Notes under the pieces: generated by a model
The model's input: the letters and a program-made list of their open reading frames with translations, nothing else
Database searches by the model: none
Told to the model about the DNA's origin: nothing
From: Chloroflexia bacterium SDU3-3
GTDB taxonomy: Bacteria; Chloroflexota; Chloroflexia; Chloroflexales; Roseiflexaceae
Assembly: GCA_009268125.1 (NCBI GenBank)
Contig: WBOU01000010.1
Span: 124,001 to 188,000 of the forward strand
Direction of reading: 5' to 3'
DNA: 64,000 nt
Program-made: the position numbers and the translations under genes
Shown: in pieces, positions 47,813 to 60,120 of the stretch
Numbering within the stretch: the stretch's first letter is position 1
Layout of the letters: every line of letters begins with the position of its first letter

Positions 47813-50476
47813 ATGCGCCACCACCGCCCGCTCGTGCTTTTGATTCTGCTTCTCTGCAGCTGCTGGCCTGCCGCCACCAGCGTCGCCGCCCCCGCATCCC
47901 AGGCCTACGAGATCGCCTGGGATGCGGCGGAAAGCCTACCCCTGGTCGACTATGGGGCCATCCAGCTGCCCATGCGCCTGATCACGCTGCGCACCACGGG
48001 CCAGCCGCAGCAGCCCGCCATCACCCAGCTGCAATCGGCCCCCAGCAACGAGCCGATCCGCCGCGTACCCCAGCCCCCGCCGGGCGCGACCGACCGGCTG
48101 CCCGAGCAGCCCGTGTTCATCATCGCGCGCGGCACACAGCGCGGCGTGAGCATGGTGGTGGTGGCGATCAGCCCGCTCTACCAGAGCGGCGGCGTGGCCA
48201 TGCGAGCCACCGCGCTGCGCGCCAGCCTGGCAGGGGCGCAGGCGCTGGGCGAGGCCCCGGCCATGGGCACGCGCGGCCAGCAGGGCATCGCCGCGCCCAC
48301 GCCCAGCCCGATCACCACGAAGGCCGCCACCAAGCTGGTCGTCTCGACAGCGGGGATCCAGCAGGTCGCCGGAGGGCAGCTGCCCAGCGCGGCGATCGCG
48401 CAGCTGCGGCTCTGGAAGGGCGAGATGCAGATCGCGCTGGAGGTGAACGACGCCGATGGCAATGGCGTGCTGGGCGCGGGCGACACGCTGTTCTTCTACG
48501 CCCCCACAGTCGGCGACCGCTGGAACCGCAGCGACACCTACTGGCTCACCGCCGACGGGCGGCAGGCGGCGCTGCGCATCGGCGCGAGCACGGCGCCCGC
48601 CAGCGGCAGCCCGCGCACCAGCGCCTACGAGCTAGGCACCTGGCGCAGGCCCGCCCTCTACGACTCGCAGTACCCCGGCCCGCAGCAGGATCACTGGTTC
48701 TCGGGGCGGCTCAGCTCGTTCAACCAGTTCCAGGACACCGCGCGGATCACCGCCACGCTCGATCTGCGTCTGCCCCGCATCGCCGGGACCGCCACCTACA
48801 CCATCACTGGCGCAGTGCGCGACGCCCAATCGAAGACCGCCAGCCACACGCTGCGCGTGAGCACCGGCAGCGCATCCGGCCAGATCAGCTGGGCCAGCGG
48901 CGGCAGCTGGTCGCAGCGCATCCCGCTGGCGCAAAATGGCCCGCAGCTGATCATCAGCGCCGTCAACGGGCCGACCTACGACGACATCCTGATCGATCAG
49001 ATCGCATGGGCGATGCCCGCCACCCTCGACTTTAGCGCGGGCGGGGCCTCGTTCCTGACAACGGTCGCAGGGGCCTACCAGCTGGCCGGGCTCGGCGGCG
49101 CGCGGCTCTACGACATCACCAGCCCTGCCGCGCCGGGGCGCATCGCGATCAGCGGCAGCGCCTTCCAGGCCAAGGCCGGGCACCGCTATCTAGTGGCCAA
49201 GGGCGGCACGCTGGGCACTCCCGCCGTGGCTGCCTACACCCCACCCGACCTCGGCGCGGCGCTGACGGCCCAGGTCATCTACATCGCCCCCAGCGAGTGG
49301 GCCAGCGCCCTCGCGCCGCTGGTGGCGCTGCGGCAGGGCCAGGGCTACCAGGTGGCTATGGTCGACCCGCAGGCGATCTACGACACATGGGGCGGCGGCC
49401 AGCTCGGCCCCGAGGCCATCCGCAGCTTCCTGCGCGCGGCCTACGCCCAGGGCGGCGGGCGGCTGGTGGCCGCCACCCTAGTGGGCGACGGCACCAACGA
49501 CCCCTTCGACTACGCGCGCCCGACCAGCGACGAGCAGGCCAACAACATCAATATCATCCCGCCCTATCTCGCGCCGGTCGACCCCTGGATCGGCGAGACC
49601 GCCTGCGAGACCTGCTATGCCCAGCTGGATGGCAGCTCGCCGCTGGATGATACCCTACCCGACATCCTGATCGGGCGCATCCCGGCCAAGGATGCGACCC
49701 AGGTGGGCGATATCGCCGCCAAGATCGTGCGCTATGAGAGCAGCTTGCCCAGCCCGGAGTTCGCCTCGCGCGTCGGCTTCGTGGCCGACAACTACAACCA
49801 GGCCGACGGCAGCCAGGATAGCGCAGGCGACTTCGCGGCCATGGCCGACGAGATCGCCAACATGGCACCTAGTAAGATCACCACGGCCCGCATGTACTAC
49901 GACCCAACGGTAGCGCGCAGCGGCATCTACGAGCCAAGCGCGCAGCAGGCCTACAGCCGCACGCGCAGCCTGCTCGACGGCGGGGCCGCCCTGGTCAACT
50001 ATATCGGCCACGGCTATGTGACCCAGTGGGGCGTGACCGATGTGGCGGCCAGCCCCAACACGCTGCTCTCGCTCTACGACCCGGATAGCTTCACAAACAG
50101 CGCCAATATGCCGATCGTGCTCTCGATGACATGCCTCACCAGCGCATTCCAGGCCCCTAACTTCTACAGCACCTCGATCGACGAGCGGCTGCTGATCCGG
50201 CGCGAGGGTGGTGCGGTGGCCACCTGGGGTTCCAGCGGCGAGGGCGTGGTGCTGGGCCACCGCGCCCTGCAGCGCGGCTTCTACCAGGCGCTGTGGCAGG
50301 GGCTGCCCGCGCAGCCGAGCGTAGGCGCGCTGGCACAGGCGGGCTACGCCGAGCTGCTGAGCAGCGACCCGACCGCAGAATCGGCGATCCGCACCTTCCT
50401 CATCCTGGGCGACCCGCTGACGCCAGCCCGCGTGGCCCAGGCCGACCACATGTTCCTGCCCCTTGTGATGCGTTAG
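47813..50476 (+). CDS. Exported C25 (gingipain-like) cysteine peptidase
   Basis: An 887-aa exported protein. The signal peptide MRHHRPLVLLILLLCSCW is followed by a beta-rich N-terminal domain (about 30-480) with a Ca-like DADGNGVLGAGD loop. A caspase-like C25 catalytic domain (about 485-860) follows, where the catalytic pair would be His in NYIGHGYVTQWG (about 745) and Cys in LSMTCLTSAF (about 785). The chain ends HMFLPLVMR. The family includes gingipains and the PorU signal peptidase of Bacteroidota. ATG 47813 has AGGG 8 bases upstream and gives a proper signal peptide; the longer frame does not. Confidence 0.85.
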   Translation: MRHHRPLVLLILLLCSCWPAATSVAAPASQAYEIAWDAAESLPLVDYGAIQLPMRLITLRTTGQPQQPAITQLQSAPSNEPIRRVPQPPPGATDRLPEQPVFIIARGTQRGVSMVVVAISPLYQSGGVAMRATALRASLAGAQALGEAPAMGTRGQQGIAAPTPSPITTKAATKLVVSTAGIQQVAGGQLPSAAIAQLRLWKGEMQIALEVNDADGNGVLGAGDTLFFYAPTVGDRWNRSDTYWLTADGRQAALRIGASTAPASGSPRTSAYELGTWRRPALYDSQYPGPQQDHWFSGRLSSFNQFQDTARITATLDLRLPRIAGTATYTITGAVRDAQSKTASHTLRVSTGSASGQISWASGGSWSQRIPLAQNGPQLIISAVNGPTYDDILIDQIAWAMPATLDFSAGGASFLTTVAGAYQLAGLGGARLYDITSPAAPGRIAISGSAFQAKAGHRYLVAKGGTLGTPAVAAYTPPDLGAALTAQVIYIAPSEWASALAPLVALRQGQGYQVAMVDPQAIYDTWGGGQLGPEAIRSFLRAAYAQGGGRLVAATLVGDGTNDPFDYARPTSDEQANNINIIPPYLAPVDPWIGETACETCYAQLDGSSPLDDTLPDILIGRIPAKDATQVGDIAAKIVRYESSLPSPEFASRVGFVADNYNQADGSQDSAGDFAAMADEIANMAPSKITTARMYYDPTVARSGIYEPSAQQAYSRTRSLLDGGAALVNYIGHGYVTQWGVTDVAASPNTLLSLYDPDSFTNSANMPIVLSMTCLTSAFQAPNFYSTSIDERLLIRREGGAVATWGSSGEGVVLGHRALQRGFYQALWQGLPAQPSVGALAQAGYAELLSSDPTAESAIRTFLILGDPLTPARVAQADHMFLPLVMR

Positions 50477-50478
50477 GG

Positions 50479-50528
50479 TGAATACCACGGGCAGCTGGTT
50501 TCTTGCATCCAGCTGCCTGTGGTATTCA
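50479..50528 (+). terminator. Terminator of the C25 peptidase gene
   Basis: A 20-bp stem with one G-U pair (50479-50498 with 50509-50528), 10-base loop, just past the stop. Confidence 0.75.
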
Positions 50529-50579
50529 TGCGGCTGGACTGATCACAGAAAAGACACGCTACCAAACTTCTGGCAACAG

Positions 50580-50588
50580 TGGTATACT
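50580..50588 (+). promoter_or_regulatory. Extended -10 element (TGGTATACT)
   Basis: TGGTATACT lies 190 bases before the STAS gene, giving it a long leader in which no clear structure was seen. Confidence 0.4.
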
Positions 50589-50778
50589 GGGCCAGGCTCC
50601 AAAGTTCCAAAACACGCACAGAACTTACGCGTATATCCCTGTATCTCGCTGCTCTTCGCAAGCACACGCAGTGGGGTCATCGCGATCACCTCACCGACCA
50701 AACAAAACCCAGATCCTAACCACCACGACATCGATCACGCTTGTTTCCGCACCTCTCGTATGCAAAGAAGGGCATGCT

Positions 50779-51801
50779 ATGGAACACTTCTTTCTGTCGA
50801 TTCGGTCGAGCAACAACGAGACCGTCATACGAGGGCGGCTGCTCAAAGGCGGGGCGATCATTGTCGCGCTCACCGTGATCATTGTCGCGCTCGTGGTGAT
50901 CAGCAGGCCCCAGAGGCAATCGATCGGCATCCTGACTCCGATCTTCCTGCTCGAGATCGCGATCTGCGCGCTCACCTTTGCTATGGCTCACTATGGCGCA
51001 GTCAACCCCGGCGGGTTCCTGCTCTGCATTACGCTGATTGTAGCCAACGTGGTCATCTCCTGGGTGCTGCGCCAGGTCAACCCGCTGTATGGCCTCACCT
51101 CGGATGTGCACCTCTTTCCCATCCTAATCTCGGGCATGGTCATCGGCAGCTCAGCCGTACCTATCTTCGGCCTGATGCCAGTGTTCGCGCTGCTGCTGCT
51201 CTACGTGATGGGCGAGAACATCCAGACCCAGATCAGCCCCACCATCATCATCACGATGGCGGCTGGCATGTTCTGGCTGATCGTGCGCACGCTTGAGCGC
51301 TCGCTCCACGACGCCCGCGCCAAAACCGCCGAGGCGCAGACCGCCCAGCGCAACCTTGAGCAGCAGCAGCAGGCCCTGCTTGAGGCCAACCAGAGCCTCT
51401 CCAGCAACAACGAGCAGATCAACAAGCTCTTCAGCCTCGTCAACGATCTGGAGACCCCGCTCATCCCGGTGCTCGACGGGGTGCTGGTGCTGCCGCTGGT
51501 GGGGCATATCGACGCGCAGCGCACCAGCCGCATCAGCAGCATGGTGCTGCACCAGATGTACAGCCAGCGCGCCCACACGCTGATCGTCGATCTGACTGGC
51601 GTAACGATGGTGGATGGCGCGGTGGTGGAGTGGATCGACCAGCTGGGGCACGGCATCCGCCTGATCGGGGCACGCACGCTCGTCACCGGCATGCGCGCCG
51701 AGATGGCCTACACCATGGCCATGGAGGATGTGGGCACCGAGGGCATTCGCGCCGTCGGGCGGCTGCAAGATGGCATCCGCATGGTGCTGCGCGGGGCCTA
51801 G
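50779..51801 (+). CDS. Membrane protein with C-terminal STAS domain (RsbR-like)
   Basis: A 340-aa protein with about five or six membrane helices (about 24-180), then a coiled coil (about 178-225, rich in Gln/Glu) and a STAS domain (about 235-338). The STAS strand VLVLPLVGHIDAQRTSRISSMVLHQM and the LIVDLTGVTMVDGAVVEWI motif place Thr where RsbS/RsbR-type proteins are phosphorylated. Such proteins sense stress and act with partner-switching kinases and PP2C phosphatases; a SpoIIE phosphatase gene lies 10 kb to the left. ATG 50779 has AAGGG 7 bases before it. It overlaps the convergent gene by four bases. Confidence 0.85.
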   Translation: MEHFFLSIRSSNNETVIRGRLLKGGAIIVALTVIIVALVVISRPQRQSIGILTPIFLLEIAICALTFAMAHYGAVNPGGFLLCITLIVANVVISWVLRQVNPLYGLTSDVHLFPILISGMVIGSSAVPIFGLMPVFALLLLYVMGENIQTQISPTIIITMAAGMFWLIVRTLERSLHDARAKTAEAQTAQRNLEQQQQALLEANQSLSSNNEQINKLFSLVNDLETPLIPVLDGVLVLPLVGHIDAQRTSRISSMVLHQMYSQRAHTLIVDLTGVTMVDGAVVEWIDQLGHGIRLIGARTLVTGMRAEMAYTMAMEDVGTEGIRAVGRLQDGIRMVLRGA

Positions 51802-53639
51802 CGCAGCGCAAACACGCTGAGCGCGGCCAGCGCAAACAGGGCCAGAAAGCCAAGCTGTGCCGCAGTGGCCTGGCCGCGCAGGCGGGCGGGCAGCGCGGCG
51901 CGCAGGCCCAGCACCAGCACGCAGGCGCTGGGCAGCGCCGCCACCAGCGTGTAGCGGCCAAAGCTCCAGAACATGGTGCCAGGGAAGGGCTGGCTGTGCA
52001 CCCGCAGCAGGGCCACGCCCCAGCCCAGCGCCACGGCGGCGGCGCACAGCAGCCACGGCAGCGGCGCACCGCCCTGCCCCACGCGCCGCACCGCCCAGCG
52101 GCAGGCCCCCAGCAGCGCCAGCAGCACCAGCAGCACCAGCGGCGTAAACCAGCCGGGGCCGACCGCATACTGGCCCCACCCGAAGATCCCCCACGATCCA
52201 ATCAGCAGCAGCCAGAGCTGGCGCGGGTAGACCGCCGCCACCCAGCGCCAGTTGCCCAGGCTGCTCAGGGTCTGGGCCAGCCCGGCCTGGCCCAGCGAGC
52301 GCTCGGCTCGGCGGGCCAGCGGCGCAGGCAGCGGCACGATCCGGCGCTCGGCCTCGGGGTTGCGCGCCAGGTTGGGGCCGCCCGCCGCATCCAGCAAGCC
52401 CGGCTCGAACACACCATCGGGCGCGGGGGTGTCGGCCAGCGGCGCAGCGCCACCTGTCAGCGCCACCCCATCGATCTGCAGCATCACATCCATATCGGCA
52501 CCGCGCAGCGCAATAGCCACCGGCTGCGTATTCTCCGCCAGCTCCAGCGTGGCGCTCACCAGCCGCCACTCGGGGCCGAGCGCCACGGTGGGCTGGGCGC
52601 TCTGGTCGCCCACGTGCAGCGCCAGCGGCTGCGCCTCCAGCGGTCGCTCGGCCCACACCCAGGCGCTCACGGTCAGCGCGCGGGCGTCGAGCGTGCCCAG
52701 GCGATAGGGGTAGACCTGCTGGTTCAGCTGCTCGCCCTGGGCCAGCGCGAAGGCCTCGCCGCCGCTGTAGGCCGCAGGAGCGTGGCGGGTGAGCGCGGCG
52801 GCGCTGCCCTGCCAGTCGGCCAGCGGCCAGGGCTGGGCGACCAGCCAGGCCAGCGCGGCGACCGCCGCAGCGGCGCACGCGCCCAGCGCCGCCCGCCGCA
52901 CCAGCGCAGGCGCCACCCCCAGCCAGGCCAGCGGGATGACCAGCGAGTAGAGCAGCAGTGTGCGCTTGACGTTCCAGGCCAGCAGCAGCACCAGCGCACA
53001 CAGCAGCGCCGTGCGCCAGCCGGGCCGCCGCGTCGCCGCCAGCGCCGCCAGCAGCACCAGGGCCGCCACCGGGCTGGCCAGCACATCGCTGTTCACCCCG
53101 CTCATGTTGTCGGCTAGGGCAGGCTGAAGGGCCAGCGCCGCCAGCACGGCGCAGCGCAGCTGCCAGCGCCCGCCCAGCAGCAGGCGCAGCGCGCCCCAGG
53201 CCGCCGCAAACAGCAGCGCCCCCATGGCCAGGCCCACGCCGCGCGCCGCGTAGAGCTGCGGCTCGATCGGCTGGCCGCGCCAGGGCTGGGTGGCCAGCGC
53301 CACCAGCGCATAGTAGAGCGGCGGGTGGCCGCGCTCGTTGATGCCCAGCGATAGGTCGGGATCATCCAGGTCGGGGGCGGTCAGCGGCAGATCGGGGTTC
53401 TGGTAGAAGCCATGGGCCAGCATCGACGCGGCGATTGTGCGGCGCAGCTCGGGGATCTGCTCGTCGTGGGTGGGCAGGCGGCCCAGATCGCGGATGAGCA
53501 GGGCGTACTCAAGGTGGGTCGGCTCGTCGTAGTGCTGCCAGGGCGGCACCAGCCAGATATAGAGCAGAATGTGCAGCAGAAACAGCGCGCCCAGCGCGAT
53601 CGCAGCTGGCCGCTCGCGGGTAGAGTGAGGCATGGGCAT
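51798..53639 (-). CDS. Large polytopic membrane protein, glycosyltransferase-like (DUF2142/PMT type)
   Basis: A 613-aa protein with about eleven to thirteen membrane helices. The N-terminal HILLYIWLVPPWQHYDEPTHLEYALLI, with an acidic pair just after helix 1, is the classic start of GT-C glycosyltransferases that use lipid-linked sugars. INERGHPPLYYALVAL (about 100) is the second luminal motif. A beta-rich loop (about 310-460) carries a likely carbohydrate-binding segment. Members with this pattern are annotated DUF2142. It may glycosylate exported proteins, several of which are encoded near it. No glycan partner genes are adjacent. Its stop overlaps that of the STAS gene. Confidence 0.75.
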   Translation of the reverse strand: MPMPHSTRERPAAIALGALFLLHILLYIWLVPPWQHYDEPTHLEYALLIRDLGRLPTHDEQIPELRRTIAASMLAHGFYQNPDLPLTAPDLDDPDLSLGINERGHPPLYYALVALATQPWRGQPIEPQLYAARGVGLAMGALLFAAAWGALRLLLGGRWQLRCAVLAALALQPALADNMSGVNSDVLASPVAALVLLAALAATRRPGWRTALLCALVLLLAWNVKRTLLLYSLVIPLAWLGVAPALVRRAALGACAAAAVAALAWLVAQPWPLADWQGSAAALTRHAPAAYSGGEAFALAQGEQLNQQVYPYRLGTLDARALTVSAWVWAERPLEAQPLALHVGDQSAQPTVALGPEWRLVSATLELAENTQPVAIALRGADMDVMLQIDGVALTGGAAPLADTPAPDGVFEPGLLDAAGGPNLARNPEAERRIVPLPAPLARRAERSLGQAGLAQTLSSLGNWRWVAAVYPRQLWLLLIGSWGIFGWGQYAVGPGWFTPLVLLVLLALLGACRWAVRRVGQGGAPLPWLLCAAAVALGWGVALLRVHSQPFPGTMFWSFGRYTLVAALPSACVLVLGLRAALPARLRGQATAAQLGFLALFALAALSVFALR

Positions 53640-53860
53640 TGCAGGGCTTGGCGCGCGGCGTCACCGCGCGCCAAGATAGGCTAGCAGCCCGCAGCGATTC
53701 GCCCGTGCGCCAGGCGCACAGCGGGAGAGTTGGGGGCGCGGCCCCAAGCAACGAACTCCCAGTTTGATCGATCAGCGAGCTGCTCTATCGGGATGAGAAC
53801 GGGTGGTGCATAGGGGATTCAATGCAGGGGAAGTTGGCAGTCCCTATACTAGGCGGATCG
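53640..53860. other. Short gap without a gene
   Basis: Bases 53640-53860 show no supported gene, hairpin or recognisable repeat. Confidence 0.5.
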
Positions 53861-54040
53861 CTACTTATAGATCAACGACAGGTAGACGTTGTACACATAG
53901 TCTGTCGCCACCAGCGCCCGACCCATAAAGGCGTGGCCGCTGGGCGTCGTGAGCAGCGCCAGCAGCACGAGGCCGATAAACAGCACAATGGCAAACCACC
54001 ACCGCGCCACAAAGCTGCTCTGAGTGTGTGTCTGGCTCAT
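53861..54040 (-). CDS. Small single-span membrane protein (59 aa)
   Basis: A 59-aa frame with an excellent AAGGGAGG (54048-54055) 7 bases before its ATG. It has a polar N-terminus MSQTHTQSSFVARWW, one membrane helix (about 15-31, FAIVLFIGLVLLALLTT) and a Tyr-rich amphipathic end (TDYVYNVYLSLIYK). I do not recognise a family. It stands alone, with the AT-rich island 54140-54470 upstream as its probable regulatory region. Coding evidence is the ribosome binding site and the coherent membrane-helix composition. Confidence 0.7.
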   Translation of the reverse strand: MSQTHTQSSFVARWWFAIVLFIGLVLLALLTTPSGHAFMGRALVATDYVYNVYLSLIYK

Positions 54041-54139
54041 TCAGGTACCTCCCTTGGTTGTTCAAACACACGGGCAAATGCACGCATCGCCGCATAGAGA
54101 GCACAAAGAATATTCTCCAGCTCATCTTTGGATATGTGT

Positions 54140-54470
54140 GCCCGACAACCATAGCAGATATTACACCTGCTGAGGTCGCTTACTATCTGACATATTCCTG
54201 ACAATAACAGCAGATATCCTATTTATCACAGTATGTTCATAATTTTCATGATAGTAGATTCTCTATATATTAAATCAATTCTAAAGGTCACTTTAAAAAT
54301 ACTAGCACTATTATATATACAAAAACCATTTTCTTGCATACTAGCCATGATTATTATTTTATTCTCATACATATCACCATATATGAATAGAGAGCCAGAT
54401 ACTCTTTGACCATAACATCTCACACAACCAGACAGCCACTGCTATGCGCCAAAACCCTACTCAATGGCAC
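54140..54470. other. AT-rich island without a gene
   Basis: About 330 bases of visibly AT-rich DNA in an otherwise GC-rich window, with several TATATA/ATTATT runs. Minus-strand TATAAT at about 54307-54312 could serve the 59-aa gene. No coding frame or hairpin stands out. Confidence 0.7.
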
Positions 54471-54503
54471 AAAAAATGCAGTGGGCGCGTTCTGCCCACT
54501 GCA
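54471..54503 (-). terminator. Intrinsic terminator of the exporter operon
   Basis: A perfect 10-bp stem (54477-54486 with 54494-54503). The plus-strand A6 at 54471-54476 gives a T-run on the minus strand. Confidence 0.88.
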
Positions 54504-54536
54504 CGAAAGAGAATACTACCGCCCACCGCAGCGGCG

Positions 54537-57046
<2,510 letters not shown>

Positions 57047-57168
57047 CTGCGAAGCCCTCTGGCCTGCAAGGCGCACGCCGCCCCACGCCTCCAGCAAAGC
57101 TGGCGCTCGGCAGGGGCGCGGCGCGGCGCGTGCGGCTCTCTACAATCTGGCGTGGCCCACCCAGGCAG

Positions 57169-57912
<744 letters not shown>

Positions 57913-57951
57913 TGGCTCACCCCTGTCGTACGCGCCACGCTGGGCGCAAGG

Positions 57952-59844
57952 CTAATTCTCCATCGGGTTCATCACCGAGCTGGCTTCGGCGACCAGCACG
58001 GTGTCACCCGCCTTCAGGCCGCTTGTCACCTCGGCAAACTCGGTGTTGGTCAATCCCAGCGTCACATCGCGGCGCTCGCTGGCTGGGCGGCCTGTGGCAG
58101 GGTCGGGCTGGCCGGATGAGGGTACCCAGACATAATTCTTGCCATTTTCAATCTGTATGGCGCGGCGTGGCACGAGCACCGCATCCGTCTTCTGCTGGGT
58201 GATAATGTCCACCGACGCGGTCATGCCCGACATCACATGGCTGTCACCAGGCGTGATGTTGACTGTGACCTCGTAGGTGGTGGTGCCCTGGGTGTTCTTG
58301 GTGGCCACAGGTGCGATGCTCGCCACTACACCCGTGATATCGCTATCGGGCATGGCATCGAGCGTGATGCGGACGGCTTGCTTGGGCGCAACCTGGGCGA
58401 TATCGAGTTCGTCGATGGGCACATCGATATGATAGGCGCTCAAATCCGCAAAGTCAATCGCGCCGCCACTGCCGCTGCTGCTCGTGCTGCTCGACGAGCT
58501 GACCGAGCCGCTCGATGGCTCGCCGACTTGGATATTGATCTTGGCCACAGTGCCGTCGAAGGGCGCGGAAAGGGTGGCCTGCTCCAGGTTGCGCTGGGCG
58601 CGCTTGAGCGCGGCCTCGGCGCGGGCCACGCCAGCCTCGGCGGTGGCCAGATCGGTGGCCAGCGGGCCAGCGGTGAGCTTGGCCAGCGCCGCCTCGGATG
58701 AGGCCACGCCAGCGCGGGCAGACGCGAGGCTGCCGCTGCGATTCGCGCCAGTCAGCCGATCCAGCTCGGCCTGGGCGCTGGCCACCTGGGCGCGCGCGGC
58801 GGCCAGCTCGTCGGCCTTGGCCCCGGCGTTCAGCTCATCCATGTCGCCCTGGGCCTTGTCCAGCTGCTGCTGGGCGCTCTGCACGCCCACGATCTCGTTC
58901 TGGCGCGCGGTGTCGTAGGCGGCCTGAGCCTGGGCCACCGCCGACTCGGCGTTGTGCAGCGAGGTCTCGGCCTGCACATAGTTGCTGTAGTACTGCTGGC
59001 GCGCGCCATCGTTCAGGGTGTTGGCGCTCTTCTTGCCGTCGGCGCCGGTCACGCTGGGGTTCACCGGGTCGCGCCCGGTCTCCTGCACGTAGTCCCAATT
59101 GTGCTTGGCCACGCTGTAGGCGGCCTGGGCCTGCGACAGCGAGTTGACGGCCTGATCGAGCGAGGCCTTGGCGTTGGTCTTGGCCTGCGAGAGGCTGTCG
59201 CGCTGATTCTGCAGGTTGGCCTGGGCCTGATCGAGCGCCGACTGGTAGCTGCGCTGATCGGCGGACTTCGGGCCAGCCTCAAGCTGAGCCAAAGCCTCTT
59301 TGGCCTTGGTCAGGTTGGCCTTGGCCGCGTCGATGTCGGATTTGGTGACGCTGCCCACCGTCTGGGTATACTGGCCACGGGCCTGGTCGAGCGCGGCCTT
59401 GGCCTGGGCGATCTCCTCGGGGGTGGCCCCGGCCATCAGCTTGTCGTACTCGGCCTTGGCCTGCTTCAGGTCGGCCTGGGCGCTATCGACCGCCAGCTCT
59501 AGGTCGGCCGTATCGAGCTGGGCGAGCGGCTGGCCCGCCTTCACCGCATCGCCCTCTTTGACAAAAATCTGCTTCACGGTGCCGGTGGTGGAAAACTGAA
59601 GCCCCGCCTCGCTCGCGGCGGCCACATTCCCCGTGCCGCTCACCGATGCGTCGATGGTGCCGCTGGTGACCTCGGCGGTCTTCCACTTGGATGCGGCCAG
59701 CTGCTCTGCTGCCGTGCGCGCCGACGACTGGGCCAGAAAGGCCCCGCCGCCGCACAGCCCCACCAGCACCAGGCCCACGATCCCGCCGATGATCCACCGC
59801 CTGTTCCCACGACCTTTTTTCCGCTCTGTTGCGACTGCCGCCAT
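57952..59844 (-). CDS. MacA/HlyD-type adaptor of the ABC exporter
   Basis: A 630-aa membrane-fusion-type adaptor. A basic N-terminus and one membrane helix (about 14-36, WIIGGIVGLVLVGLCGGGAFL) lead to a biotinyl-lipoyl half-motif. A very long coiled-coil hairpin (about 95-405) of Ala/Gln/Lys heptads with internal repeats follows, then the second lipoyl half and a beta-barrel (about 440-620) with VPIDELDIAQVAPKQAVRITLDAMPD. Known MacA proteins are around 370 aa, so the hairpin is about twice as long. ATG 59844 has AGGAG 11 bases upstream. The first gene of the operon. Confidence 0.88.
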   Translation of the reverse strand: MAAVATERKKGRGNRRWIIGGIVGLVLVGLCGGGAFLAQSSARTAAEQLAASKWKTAEVTSGTIDASVSGTGNVAAASEAGLQFSTTGTVKQIFVKEGDAVKAGQPLAQLDTADLELAVDSAQADLKQAKAEYDKLMAGATPEEIAQAKAALDQARGQYTQTVGSVTKSDIDAAKANLTKAKEALAQLEAGPKSADQRSYQSALDQAQANLQNQRDSLSQAKTNAKASLDQAVNSLSQAQAAYSVAKHNWDYVQETGRDPVNPSVTGADGKKSANTLNDGARQQYYSNYVQAETSLHNAESAVAQAQAAYDTARQNEIVGVQSAQQQLDKAQGDMDELNAGAKADELAAARAQVASAQAELDRLTGANRSGSLASARAGVASSEAALAKLTAGPLATDLATAEAGVARAEAALKRAQRNLEQATLSAPFDGTVAKINIQVGEPSSGSVSSSSSTSSSGSGGAIDFADLSAYHIDVPIDELDIAQVAPKQAVRITLDAMPDSDITGVVASIAPVATKNTQGTTTYEVTVNITPGDSHVMSGMTASVDIITQQKTDAVLVPRRAIQIENGKNYVWVPSSGQPDPATGRPASERRDVTLGLTNTEFAEVTSGLKAGDTVLVAEASSVMNPMEN

Positions 59845-60056
59845 GTGTTTAGTCGCTCCTCTGCTAAAAACAATAGCTGCCCTAACCTGTGTGTTTTGAC
59901 GCCATCGCGCTATATCGGGTTGCACATTTCTACACACGTCCTTCATATCTCATACTTTTGTATGATCTCGGGCAGCATTCGTAGATCTTGTGCTCTGCTC
60001 TCATAGCTCCGGATCGCAGCACGGAACCATGTACGCCGAGCGGCGACGAAAGATGC

Positions 60057-60096
60057 AAAAAGGCGGTGGCGAGATCATGATGATCTCGCCACCGCC
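60057..60096 (-). terminator. Terminator of the stress-protein gene
   Basis: A near-perfect 17-bp stem (60062-60078 with 60080-60096). Plus-strand A5 at 60057-60061 gives a minus-strand T-run. Confidence 0.85.
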
Positions 60097-60120
60097 AGAT
60101 TCATAGCTGTTTAGCGCGGG

